Positions 1 through 11,586 of a stretch of DNA of 64,000 nucleotides are shown one piece after another. The DNA comes from Aquanectria penicillioides (lineage: Eukaryota; Ascomycota; Sordariomycetes; Hypocreales; Nectriaceae), in NCBI GenBank assembly GCA_003415625.1, contig PYIU01000004.1, forward strand, positions 372,001 to 436,000, written 5' to 3'. Numbering within the stretch: position 1 is the stretch's first letter; each line of letters begins with the position of its first letter. The translations under genes and the position numbers were made by a program. Below the pieces are notes generated by a model. The model made no database searches, was not told where the DNA came from, and was given only the letters and a program-made list of their open reading frames with translations.

Positions 1-954
1 GGACCGCATGTGAATGTTTAGAGACGTGTAAGGCCGCGGCCCCGAGAGACGCACCCTAGATATTTGGCATCATGGTTAGTGGATAGGTTCCGAGCTGTGC
101 ATTTCCGTCTTGAATTTTATGCATGTATGTCATTTCCCTTCAAAAGGGAGGAAAACAAGAGCGTCAAGGGCCCCCGGCAATCGGGCTTGGGCCTAGGGAA
201 ACTTACAATCGCACTGTAAGCAAATAGTTAGCAACTAGTATCACCAGACGGCCAATGCTCAGGGCGCGAAGGCGTGGTTGGAGCCAACTTACGAATTTCT
301 CAGACGATCCTTCGTTGTGAACGAGGCAGTACCCGCCGCAGCACTTTTTACAGACCTTCTGCGTACGTTCGATGCACTCATCGCACTGATATCATGGTCA
401 GTCCACGAATAAACAAGCCAGGGGTATCTGTAGGAAGGGGAAGGAAAAAACTGGGCCTCCAGGGCCCAAACAGGTGTGTGGGGATATTCTAGAAAGACTA
501 ACATTACTACCGCATTCCCAGCAGCTTCGGGAAATTCTGGGCTGTTGATTTCCGTAACCGTTAGCAAAAAACGCCCATTTTCCCCATGAGGAATGATATT
601 AGGACAAAGGAGAAGAAAAGAAAAGAAAGAAGCCGTGTTTCCGTTGCCAACGCCTTGAATGGAAGCATCATCCCGACAAACAAAAATAATCACACAAATG
701 GAAAAAAAAAAGTACACTCTTTGGGTCTGTTAGTTAGGGGAAGGGGAGGAGGGGCGTGGCTCGAGAGTACAGCAGTAGGCCACAGCACAGCACAGCACAG
801 CACATCACAGGCTGCTGGGCGACTCTGCTAACCAACTCGGCCGGCCCCGCGTCGTGGTTCTGGAAATGCCGGACGATGCTCCCATTCACGCAAAATCACA
901 CAAAATCAAAACTCTTGTTTCCAACACACACCCCCGTCTCTTTCTAACTTCACT
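1..954. other. Intergenic, no gene seen
   Basis: No open reading frame here resembles a protein. The stretch lies beyond the stop codon of the F-box gene, so its right end probably holds that gene's 3' untranslated region. A short (CACAG)n-like run lies near 781-806. Confidence 0.5.
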
Positions 955-2436
955 TCACTTGTGATCCATGGAGCACGGCTTGCAGCGTCCGTTTCGTACC
1001 TTTGATTTAGCCATGGTGAATTCGGGCTCGGCGCTGTCGAGCGAGTTCCAGCTTCCATCGTAGTCGACTATGACGACGCTCTGGTCGTGCATGCTGCCCT
1101 GGCCGGGGAGGTGGTAGCAGGCCTCGCACCACCACTTGTTGCAGCACACGCAGTAGCGCTCCCTGAGGCAATCGGCGCACCGGGGGGTGAAGCACTGGTA
1201 CCCTGGCCCTGGGGTGGTGGCCGCCTGCACCGACGACGACAGGATCGGCGGCGGGGCCAGCAGAGGGAGGCTCGACGGATGCGTCGTCGCAGCATCCATT
1301 AGGCCCTCGGGCGCTTTGCCGCACGCCGCGCACCCGCCGACGGCGAAGGTGGCGATGGCCGGGTTGCACACCGAAGGCAACAGTGTCTGGCCCGACGCCG
1401 GCGAGTTGCGGTGTCGTGGGCCCTGGCAGAGCACCGCGTCGAAGGCGATCAGGCCCTGGCAGGCCAGCAGACAGTTTGCCCAGTCGCCCTCGATCGGTGT
1501 CGTCACCATGCGGCCCTTGCGGAACCACCAGGCGTCCGACTCGTCCTGGAGCGACGCCGTGAGCGCCTTCTGGCTCTTGTGGTTCAGCGTCGCGCCGACG
1601 GATGCCTGCGTGAGCGCGGGCTTGGTCGTCGACGTCGACGTCGTCGCCTCCTTGGAGCCGAAGAAGTAGAGCGCCTTGAGCCGGGGCATGCCCTCGGGTC
1701 GCGAGGTGCGGCAGGCGTACGCCAGCGCGGAGCGCAGCTTGCCCTGGTTCATGTGCTTGACATCGCGGATCGAGAGCAAGCGCACGCTGTAGGTCGAATC
1801 GTTGATGATTTCGTGGCACATTTCGGCCGTGACGGAGAGCCCGTCGAGGATTAGGGACTGGACATCGCGGAGGAGGTCCCGGTGTCGCAGGGTGGAGAAG
1901 ACGCCTCTCAAGGGCCCGGAGTAGAAGCTGTTTGGACAAAAGTGTGTGAGTCGAGGCCCAAGGCAAAACGGCAAACGGAACGGTTCAATGGCGGCGTGGG
2001 GAGCTTAAGAGAGAAGAGGGCAGAATATAGGGGTATAAGTCTCCGAGGGTGCGCCGTTTTGGGAGGAAGGGGAAGGGGGGATTTGGTATGGCATGTTGGT
2101 GTATGCTTTGTTTTGCTTCTATTTGGCGACTCACTCATCTTCGGTCAGGTAATCGATAAGGTTGACATTGTGCCAAACGAGCTCGTTATCAATATCCTTG
2201 GTCTCGGGCTGGGCGGTCTTGACGTGGGTGAGGTCAAGGTGACGGAAGACGCCGGGGGTCTCGTAGATCAGAGCGCGGAGGTCACGGCAGGTGGCAGCGA
2301 GGTTGACGAGGCCGGAGACGGGGAGGTAGGGGAGCGTGTTGCGGAGGACAAGCGAGTTGCAAAGGGCGTCGAAGAGTGTCAAGATCGTTGGTTGGATCTC
2401 TACGCGCGTGTTGTGGTCGACGATGGCAGGGTTCAT
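955..2436 (-). CDS. F-box protein with Cys-rich C-terminal region
   Basis: Two exons, 2436-2135 and 1927-955, joined across a 207 nt intron (donor GTGAGT, acceptor CAG) give about 424 residues. The first exon carries an F-box-like helix pair around residues 25-60 (PYLPVSGLVNLAATCRDLRAL), the part that would bind Skp1 in an SCF ubiquitin ligase. The middle has leucine-rich, solenoid-like text (VQSLILDGLSV, LKALYFFGS). The last 90 residues are rich in cysteine with paired CxxC and CxC motifs (CADCLRERYCVCC, WWCEACYH), which suggests a small zinc-binding module. The join is supported because both frames meet in phase inside an ordinary sequence. The role is inferred from the family: an F-box adaptor that selects substrates. 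The substrate is not visible. The exact C-terminal end could differ if a further short intron lies near 1010. Confidence 0.75.
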
Positions 2437-2954
2437 GTCAGGCTTTCCACAACCCAGTGAGCAAAAACGAGAACAAAGACGCTATTATTTAATGAATGAC
2501 GGCCCTTCTGTTAAGGAGGGCGATCGTGAAAGGGATTCAAAAAAAAAGGGTATGAAGATATGAGAGAGAGAGGGAGGAAGGGGAGCAACTCGGCGGACGA
2601 GGCTGCGAAGATATCATATTTGGCCAACGACTAATAACAGGTTGCGCGACAAGCTCATGGACAGGTCCAGGGGACCCAAGCATGGGTGGCGGCCGTCACT
2701 GGAACGGGGGGGCATGCTTCTGGGGATTGGCATGGGATGCACATCTGCCCAGGTTTTGGCCCGTTTGGGGGGGTGAGGGAGGAGTGAGATTGATGGAGGG
2801 AGGGAGTGAGGCACAAGATGGATGGGACGGAGGATGGGGGTGTCCCAACCCATCTCCATCCCCATCCCCATCTCATATCCCATGGCATCCCAGCATGTGG
2901 AACTGTGGATGTGCATGTCAATGTCAATGTGGAGGGTTGTGCTCGTGCTTGAGC

Positions 2955-3052
2955 TTGTGCTTGGACGGGACCGAACAGGACCAAACAGGGCCAGATAGGA
3001 CAAGACAGAATCCGATGGGACAGGATGGGACAGGATGGGATGGGATGAGATG
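2955..3052 (+). repeat. Degenerate GGAC/GGGA pentamer-hexamer repeat
   Basis: A run of related units (GGGAC, AGGAC, GGGACAGGAT, TGGGA) about 100 bases long. It is a decayed relative of the perfect AGGAC array at 16501. Confidence 0.6.
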
Positions 3053-3117
3053 AGATTGGCCTGGCGCCGTTGGGGTGACTTGACTGACTGGCTTCACTTG
3101 TTTGGGGGAGGATCAGA

Positions 3118-3135
3118 GGGGGGGGGGGGGGGGGG
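3118..3135 (+). repeat. Homopolymer of 18 G
   Basis: Eighteen consecutive G bases. Length is likely to be poorly determined by sequencing. Confidence 0.9.
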
Positions 3136-4705
3136 CGTCTCCGTATGTACCGTACCGCCTAGCACTTCAGCACTCCCGCTCAGCACCAGTAATCAACAAG
3201 CGAGAGCCGCTGTAAAGAAAAAGTTGGGCGATGCGTGCGTTTGGCAGGCAAGCTATTTACGGATTACACGGAGTAATTGCACGTCGACGAGACGAAACGG
3301 GAGGCGGCGATGGCGCCGGCGGAGAATTGATTGCCTGCTGTTTCCCCCTCTCCCGTCTCCGCCATCAGAGAGAGAAATAGTGGCAGTGGGCAAGATTGAT
3401 CGGATTCAGCGCGAAAAAGTGACACCGGCGGCCGGACCGGAGAGCAGCCAAGCCGCAAGCGACACGGGATGCGCCTCTTTTTTTGATCCCTCAGTGGGCG
3501 CGAGGAAAAAAAAAAAAAACCACATACGGATAGTGGTTGATGGACCGGGAAGAGGGGCGACGGATGGCACGGGTGGTGTCGAGATCGGCCCGTGGTAGAG
3601 AGAGTGAAGAGGAGAGATGAAGAGGAGGTGTGGAGTTTGCGGATGGAGCGTGTGAGTGAATAGGGCGGGATACCTACGGGGTATGCGAGGAGGAGTCGGT
3701 GATGAATGACTCCTGTTCTTTTTTGCAGGTGTATTTTTCTTTGCTTTTTCTTTTTGCCTGGTTTGTTGTCTGTATGTTTCTTATTTTTCTCTTCGTTGGT
3801 AATCATCAAGGCTGTCTCGACGCGGGCGTGGCTACGACGCTGTCTCGCATCGCACCGCACCGGGTCGGTCAGTCGTCTCCTCTGAAGGTGGTGGGTAGTG
3901 AGTGAGTGAGTGAGTGAGTGGGTGGGTGGTACTGGAAGTGGTGGTGTCTCTCTCGACTCATGCCAACCAACCTACCGATACCTAGTCTTGCCACGGAGCA
4001 CTATGGATGGGACATCTCCGCTAGCTTACAGAGCTCTTATCGCCCACTCACACGCCAAACTGGTCAAATCTAGGCGCACCTCTCGCACTTCTCGCGCCTC
4101 TCACAGCGCCGTACCGCCAGTGGGAACGCACACACAGAGCAGCCGGGCCTCTGGGGCCTTGGGGGGAGAGCACGTTGTAGGGCGAATGGGCGCCCAAGAC
4201 GTAATGCGATGACGATGCATACCCATGCCGGGCCCCTGGCCTCGACCCTTGTCCAGGGCCCTTGTCCTCCTTTGTTTCTCGCTGTGCTACTATTCGGCCA
4301 CTATTCGCACGCGCCCATAGTCCCCAAGCCCAAGGTTGGTATGTATGGTACTGACTGCGGCCGGATATGTGCCACAGTAACATCCGTCAACCCAAACATG
4401 TTGCCTCTCCATGCTCTATGCCCGTTGCCCGCTAACTACCCGCTGCCACTGCTACTGCACCTGGATGTTCTCTCTCTCTCTCTTTTTCTCTCTCCCTCTG
4501 GTTACACTCGGCGTCCGGCCCATTGTGCCACCCCCGCCTCTCTCTCCCATCCCATCCCATCCCATCCCCCTCCCCGGGAGGGGCGACTCATAGAGTTGCA
4601 GACGCTGCTATTGCATTGCATGCAACGGGAGCCTGCCTGTCTTTCCGCCCGCGGTCATGATGGTTGCTTGCTGTCCTTTCTCCGCCCCGTGGTTGGACGC
4701 CGTCT

Positions 4706-4738
4706 TGCCCTGCCCTGCCCTGCCCTGCCCTGCCCTGC
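4706..4738 (+). repeat. (TGCCC)n microsatellite
   Basis: Six uninterrupted TGCCC units followed by a decayed copy, on a pyrimidine-rich background. Confidence 0.85.
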
Positions 4739-5627
4739 TTGTTTGCCCTGCCTTTCTTACCAGGCTTTGCCAGGGCGTGCAAGTGTCACATGTTGCACTC
4801 TGCCCGACAACCAAGATCAAGGTGTCCAGCTCCCAGATCCCTGTGTCAGATTAGCGTCCTCGCCGCTCTTAGCTCTTGGCGCCACGCCCAAGATCTGCCA
4901 TATTATTACACCAATTTGCTATGTGGCAGAGCTCAATCAATAGGGGGTGCTTATACACGCCCAACTCTGTTACACTCCACGACACGCTGCCATTCCAAGG
5001 CCACGTTTCGGGGACTTTTTTTCCCTTCCCTTTCTCCTTCTCCGTCTCCATCTCCATCTCATCGTTCCGCATGAGATCTCGCAAGGGGCGCTTAGATGAT
5101 AATCCCCGTATTGCTTGTACTCGCACTTGACGTTGACGTGGTCATTTGAGTGGTCTGGTTGGCCCCCGCTTCACCTCCCCCCCCAAGCTTGAATCTGGTG
5201 CGGACGCCCAGGGATCCAACTATCAAGCCCCTTTTCTTCTAGGATGCTATCTCTTACAACGTGTAAATGAGTCGAGTATCTCGTTCAAACCTTGCTACCC
5301 GCCAATCTGATCTCGGTTTCGTGACGCTGAAGCCCGTGTCATCTCCTCTCCGCGTTCGCGTTGCGCCTCAACTAGGTATCCCGGCACGGCTGGGCCATGC
5401 CGGTGACGACGATGTGGAATGTCTCGCTCAGGGCTTGAGAGGGGGTCATCTGTAATCATCTCCTCAGCCGTACATTACACGTGTGTATGCCTAGATTTGA
5501 TCAGCGAGAGGGGTGATGTGATAGTCGAGACATAGACCTGGGGGCTCTTGACTCTTCTGCAACTTGTCTGGCCAATCATAGAGCCGTGATGCTGAGAGGG
5601 GAACGGTTCCTCATCAGTGGGTTTGAC

Positions 5628-5632
5628 CACAC

Positions 5633-5670
<38 letters not shown>
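5628..5670 (+). repeat. (CA)n microsatellite
   Basis: About 20 CA dinucleotides with single G interruptions near both ends. Confidence 0.9.
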
Positions 5671-7659
5671 CAAACGCTGGGTCCTCATGACATTATCCTC
5701 CCATGCAACTTGGGCTTTTCTGTCAGGAATGGCGTCCCAGAAACAGGCTGCAGAGACACCAAACACTCCAGACTCTAGATTCCAGACAGATGGATGCCCG
5801 AACCACCTCCTGCAACACCACCACCACCGCCACCGCAACGGCCAACAACGCTAGGTTTGACCGACTATTATTATCATCATGTATGTCCTACGATACGACA
5901 CGATACAAACACGACACGACACGAAGGCATGGCTCTGCTGCTGATGCTTGTCCTCCGTCTATCCAGGTGCAAAATTGGCCGAGACACTCACCATCAGGGA
6001 ACCACCTAGTTCCAGTTATGCATAATAGTGGTCAAGACACGGCCGAGCTGGGCCCTCGCCCACCTACCATAGACGGCACAACGAGCCTTGCCTAAAAGCG
6101 GCGAGCCCCCATGCTGGCAATGTGGGAACATCTTGACCTGATCAACGTACCAGAATCCGGGGGGTGCGCTGCCGATCGAACCAAGCTCGGGCGAGTGGGG
6201 CCCAGCCTGCCAGGCGACAAGCTTGCAAGCCTCATCATGGGAGCTCTTTGGAGGGTTTGAAAGCTTGTCGTCGTCGTGGACCATGGGCTGTGGGCGCTAC
6301 AGGCCGGGCGGCGGGCGGTGGGCATCGCAAAAGGTGCTGGGAGTGGTGCCAGCCGTGCCAGCCGTGCCAGCCCAGCCCAGCCCAAGCTGCTGTGTCTCAG
6401 CGCTTCGGTTTTCTTTTTTGGGTAGCATGGGAGCTAACGCCTTACATACGGCCTACTCAACATGGCGTTGTTTGAGGAAGCTCATTGAGCTGCGGTTGCT
6501 TCTGCTGCTTCTCCTGGCGGTTGGGGTGGGAACTTTGGCTCGGGGCGGCGTCGTCGTCATTATTGCGCCCAAAGGTGGCTTTGTGCATCTGCATCTGGGC
6601 ATCTGCGGTCGTGTCGTTCCTTTTGTGGGGAGATCTGGCTAGGGCGATGGCAGCTTGGCAGCAAGTGCAGTGAGACGTGCAAGGAGCTGAGAAGCTGAGA
6701 GGCATAAGATCGGTCGAGGATCGACAACCAACGACGCGGACAAAGCAAAGGTCGAAGCGAGGAGGCGAAGGGGAGGCATGGCCATTGGGGCCTGACCGCC
6801 ACGGCCCTGAGAGTCTGAGACTCTGAGTTGCGCTTAGCTGCGCTGAGTTGCCGTGTCGGCCGTCTTCATCCATCGCAACGCCGACCGCATCTCCGTCGCT
6901 CGGGTCGGATTTCTTTCCGGCCGGTTCATGCCAATGCCAGTGTTTGATGCTAATTCTCCTCCCCTTTCTCCATCTCCGTCACGAGCGAGGCTACTCGAGT
7001 GGGCAACCCCGGGGTCACGCCGAAAGAGATATTGCAGGCGGCTAAGGCGAGGGCGCATTCCATCGGTTCCAACGGTTCCATCGTGCTGGTTTTGGTGCCT
7101 TAGCTCCGCTCGCTGCGATGTAGTGGTTGCTTGCCGCCCTCCGCTGAGCTGTCCGCCGCTGCCGAGCCGGGTAGCGGTAGCGGTGCAGTGCAGTGCGGTG
7201 CGGAGGTTACTCTTTGATGCTGTGCGTGTGAGCATGAGCGCTACGGATGCTTCTTTTTTGGTGGTGGTGCTCCACGCCGGCTCCCACGCTCGCCCACGCT
7301 CACGCGCGCTCATGCACGACCGGACGCTCGATGCTGTGGTGGATATGCACGATGTCGTTGATGACGAGCCATTGCATCGATGCTTGCTTTGGCTTTGGAG
7401 CTAGCACAGGAGCTGCTCCCTGGTCCTGTTCCCGGTGGAGATGAATTAGTCCGCCCCCACGTGCCCGCCCGGTAAACGAAGCGAGACCCAAACGACGCCC
7501 ACGACGCCATTTCATCTTGCGGCAGCCACCAGCCGCTCCACTGCCGGTGGGAGCATCCACCACTCCCAGCAGCCACTACAACCACCGCTCCAACCACTAC
7601 TACAGCTCAACAACCACTACAAACACCACTGCATCTAATACCACTACCACTACCACTAC

Positions 7660-7690
7660 TACACACACACACACACACACACGCACACAC
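7660..7690 (+). repeat. (AC)n microsatellite
   Basis: About 15 AC units with one G interruption. It lies just beyond the stop of the NAD synthetase gene. Confidence 0.9.
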
Positions 7691-7804
7691 AAAAAAGAAA
7701 GCATAAAAAACACACAAATTGGCTCTCGGTGTCGCATTTGCACACAGGAGAAACAAACTCTATCCTGCTTACTCCTAGGCCCTAATCAAGCCCCCCCCCT
7801 CATC

Positions 7805-10800
7805 TCATTGCTGCCCACGCTTCTGTTTCAACTCCTGCTCCAGCTCCTCTACATGCACCCTGATCTTGTTGAATTGCCACGGCCAGGTTACCACGTACTA
7901 TTATAATACCCCACGTGTCAGCACAGGACACGGCGACATCATATGAAGATGGGAATAATGAAAACTACAAAGAGTTATGAATCTACTCACCAAAAATGGC
8001 CGCTCGTCGTGGCGATTGTCGTCAGGGTTGTAAGCCGACACTGCCATCTCAGTAAGTGTTTATGCGTCTGCACAGAGACAAAAGATGCTACGTACTATGG
8101 ACGCTCGGCGTAACAACCGTGGCTTTGTGACGGTTTATCCTGTAATCGATCCCGTTAGACAAAGCAAAACTGAGCAACCCAATCACACCCCGTGGGAAAA
8201 CATACGAATAGAACCGGAAAAATCTCATAACCTTCTCTGCGGTCTCCCGCGGCGCCCTGTCGTGCCACTTGCCCAGAAGCCGAAGATACATGGACCACGG
8301 TCCTAGCTTGTCCTGTTTACGGAGCAACCCAAAGACTAGAGATGGGATCTAGATCAGCATGTGCCCTGCGCTAGTTACGCCGTAGCCGTGGTGGTGGTAG
8401 GGTGTCGTCGAGATCGCCCAGGTGAGACCAACGAGATCATGTCCCCAAATGTAGCTTACCGGAAAGTTCAGAGTACGTCATTCCCATCTCGTTCTCCGAC
8501 TCGTCGTCTTGCACACCAGCTGAGAGAGGCAACAGCTCAGCCGTCGGGGTGGCTTCCAGAAACTCGGTTAGGATGGGAAGATCCCACTTCTCTCTCGCCC
8601 AGCGCTGGAACCCCTTTGCGTCGTTCTTGGATATGCTCCCTAGAGGCGCCAGGTCCGCCGAGCTAGCGTCATACTTGGTGTAGTAGCCGCGTAGGTTCTC
8701 ATCTACATTGCCGCTGCCGAGCACGAGCAAGGAAGCACCCGCACGAGGGAGCCTCCGTGCCGTAGTCGACAGCTGAGCTAGTTCGTAAGCAACCACCATT
8801 CGGCTGCGGGCCTGGACATTTTGTTTCGCGAGGCTCTCTGCCTTGGAACCGCCTTCAACTTCGTGCATGGGCTTGAATCCTGCGAGGGCCTTTCCTGCAA
8901 TTAGTTCGAAAGCCGAGACGGCCTCATCAATCGTGACGTTGGAATGATATGCGCCGATGGTCTCGGCGAGCCTCTTGGCCCGTGATTGCGTCTCTTCAGA
9001 AGAGTTTACAGTTCCCATATAGCAAGTGTGCAGAACGCGGGAAACGATTTCCTGGGGGTTCTTGGGTGTAAAATCTGGTTCCCCAGTGATTCGGCGCAAG
9101 TCTTGCAAGGTGGTTTCCTCGCCATTGCCCATCGAGACGAGAACAAGACGTGCCATACCATAGACGAATATGGCAACACTAGAGCTATCAAGCCCCCCTG
9201 AGAGGGCCAGGAAAAAGCCCGGAGAGTTTGTGCGTGTCAGATACTGCCAGAGATATACGGCAGTAGCCATGTAAATCTCCTCCATTGGGTCCAGGATCTT
9301 GATTTCGGTTGGTTCTGCGAGCTCCAGCGTATCAGACAAATATATTTCTTTGCTGGTACGCCCAAGTCTAATGTCGCACTCAATACGGGGAAAATCTTCC
9401 TGTCGGGTAGCTTGTACGCCGCGACTGTACGCGCTCCGGAAGCTTCGTACTTGCTCAATATCAATAGTGGCGACTGTAACTTCTATTGGGTTGAGAGAGA
9501 ACTGTGACGATTGAGCGACCACGTCGCCATTGACGATAACCATAGACGATCCATCACTATGCAATATGTGAGCAGGGTATGAAATCGCATCAAATAGAGG
9601 ACTATTTCCCTTTAATGGCATTTTGAGGTTACACTTACAAGAGCATTCGAGCTTCGCCACTACAAGTCGTTTATTAGTATCTAACTGACTAAAGAGAAAC
9701 TCCTAGGTATTGGAGCATTCCTGGAACCCCGGAGACTAGGAAGACAGAGGCACTTACTCAACGCCAGTTGCGTTGGAGTAGACATATGCTATAGGTCTGG
9801 TTAGCCATGATTAAAGTCCCCAACATGACACTGAAAGTGAGTTACCTCCTCCAAGTTTTCGGGTCGAATTAGCAATCAAGTCGAGCCTCGTTCTCAGCTT
9901 TCTCAATTCCGCACTACAAGTTATGGATAGTTAGTCTTCCGCTTATAGACCATATTGCCACACATGATGTTTTCGGCCTCATAGAGTCCTTGGAACTGCG
10001 TCCTGCGCCTTTTTGGAACGTACATAAAATATGGGAAGTTGAAAACATGGAAATTACTTACTGAGAGGCGCTGCTGTTCAAAATAATTTCTGCCCCACTA
10101 CGAGCGTGTTATGTTAGTGATGCAAATAAACCATCTCAGGTGCACTCACTTTAGGCCAGAATAGGTTGACGGGTTCAACGGTGTGAACAACTCCTCGCAT
10201 GTTTCACATGTCACTGCAGTGTCGGGAGTTGATAGGATGAAATCGCCAATGGGGCATGTGCTTTGGCCTGTCGCGTTCCTCGCAGATTGCTCCAGATAGT
10301 ACGGTTCCACAGTTCTCTCCTTTGTCCACTCGGAGAAATGTCGTGCCTCACGATACAACCCCGAGTTTGCTAGGCACTGCTTGGCCCGAATTCCGTATAT
10401 ATGGCGATATGTGCAGAGAACACGGGTATTGTACCTTACATTTCGATGACGAACCGGCATGCCGATATCTACGAGCATGTCCATGCAAATCGGATCGGCT
10501 AAAATGTCAGCCAGAACTCTGGAGAACCAATGTTAGCATTATTTATCAAAAGGCTATTCCATGTTAAATAACATGTCACATCTATATATTTACAAGGATG
10601 AAATCGATAATGATTACGTACTCCCATGAGTGAAGGAAGGTGTCGCCCTCCAGGAAATGGTCCAAGCTGTCGAACCGTCAGAACGAGATACTATCATAGT
10701 AATCAAACAGATCTTGATAATATAAAAGATCAACATACCATCCATAGCCTGGAACCTGTTGACTATCCGTCAGTCTGCGGCTCATCCTCGCAGAAATGCA

Positions 10801-11077
10801 ACCATACCTCCAGCTCTGGACCAGTCCTTAGCCTAGCACCCTTCTCTTTAGCAATACGTATGGACTCCAGAATTCGATTTTTATTCCCATTGAAATCGAG
10901 GGGAACCGATGGCAGCTTAGGTCAGATGATTAGCATGAACACGTACTTATCGGGTGATTCGGAGCTTGAGTCACAGTGGCCTCAACATAATGTCCGAGTC
11001 ACTAGTTGTCTCAAGGAATCCAAACCAGTGGAGTTTGGAGTGAATACCGTAGCGGCAGCAACCGTCACAAAAGACAT
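7805..11077 (-). CDS. QNS1: Glutamine-dependent NAD+ synthetase (nitrilase plus synthetase domains)
   Basis: Converts nicotinic acid adenine dinucleotide to NAD+ with ATP, using ammonia released from glutamine by its own N-terminal domain. Fourteen exons assemble in phase to about 712 residues, the usual length: 11077-11048, 10915-10808, 10755-10739, 10666-10622, 10518-10150, 10097-10062, 9913-9846, 9788-9758, 9659-9639, 9556-8460, 8335-8206, 8139-8096, 8040-7991, 7897-7805. The N-terminal nitrilase-like glutaminase keeps the catalytic set: Glu in GPELEVPGYG, Lys in [11 protein letters not shown], Cys in ETCEELFTP. The C-terminal ATP-binding domain has the pyrophosphatase loop SGGLDSSS and the motifs [18 protein letters not shown] and [17 protein letters not shown]. 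The tail [15 protein letters not shown] ends the protein like other family members. Two exons are only 17 and 21 nt. It is diverged from typical fungal QNS1 in several otherwise strict positions ([20 protein letters not shown]), so it may be a paralog. It shares a 509 bp gap with the divergent UFD1-like gene. Confidence 0.88.
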
Positions 11078-11586
11078 CGTGTATGCGAAGTACGAGAGAA
11101 ACAGGTACAAATTTGGTCAATTACTAGTAGTGTATCGAAGTGTTTGTAGAAGTCAAGTTCATCGAACCTCAACCAGGCGAGAAGCTCGTGTTACTTTGGC
11201 TCACTCTTGATAACAGGTACGTGCCCATGCGGAACTGGTCCCTAGATAGTGGCACGTGACAGCAGCTGCCCCTCCATACCCCCATGACGGTTCCTGATGC
11301 GGGTAGAACGTCACCGAATCCGCTGACAGAGCATCGCCGCAGGCGGCAACGCCATGTTATGATAGCAACAAAAATCACCTCGCGATCCGACCAACTATCT
11401 CCAGGACGTTTTCTGAACTCCTTCTATGCTATGAAAAATTCTCGCTCGGAAGCTCCTCGCCTCGTTACCACGCTTTTCTCAGCTCCAACTTGCCGCCCCG
11501 CACCCCACCATCGCCCTCGAAAACCACAATCTACTTCAGCCTGAGACCAAGTGCTAGGGACCACGGTTGGCCTGCGCCGGGACACC
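11078..11586. promoter_or_regulatory. Shared divergent promoter region
   Basis: This 509 bp gap separates the start codons of the NAD synthetase (-) and the UFD1-like gene (+), so both promoters must lie in it or overlap it. No TATA box is obvious; the right end is pyrimidine-rich, as usual for a fungal leader. Confidence 0.45.

Larger units (their letters stand above)
2437..7804. other. 5.4 kb gene-poor stretch with simple repeats
   Basis: No reading frame of convincing protein composition was found on either strand; the longest ones are low-complexity or repeat translations. The left end is the promoter and leader of the F-box gene. The rest holds G-rich, CA and pentamer repeats and pyrimidine-rich tracts. 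A long noncoding transcript or a very long 5' leader cannot be excluded from sequence. Confidence 0.5.

Noticed and set aside
1007..1966. Long minus-strand frame (319 codons) overlapping the F-box gene
   Set aside because: Same-strand shadow frame, rich in Arg/Pro/Ala; the other frame has conserved F-box family features and joins correctly to the first exon.
3264..3860. 198-codon minus-strand frame upstream of the F-box gene
   Set aside because: Composition is Arg/Ser/Pro/Phe low-complexity, with no domain and no splice structure; probably leader sequence.
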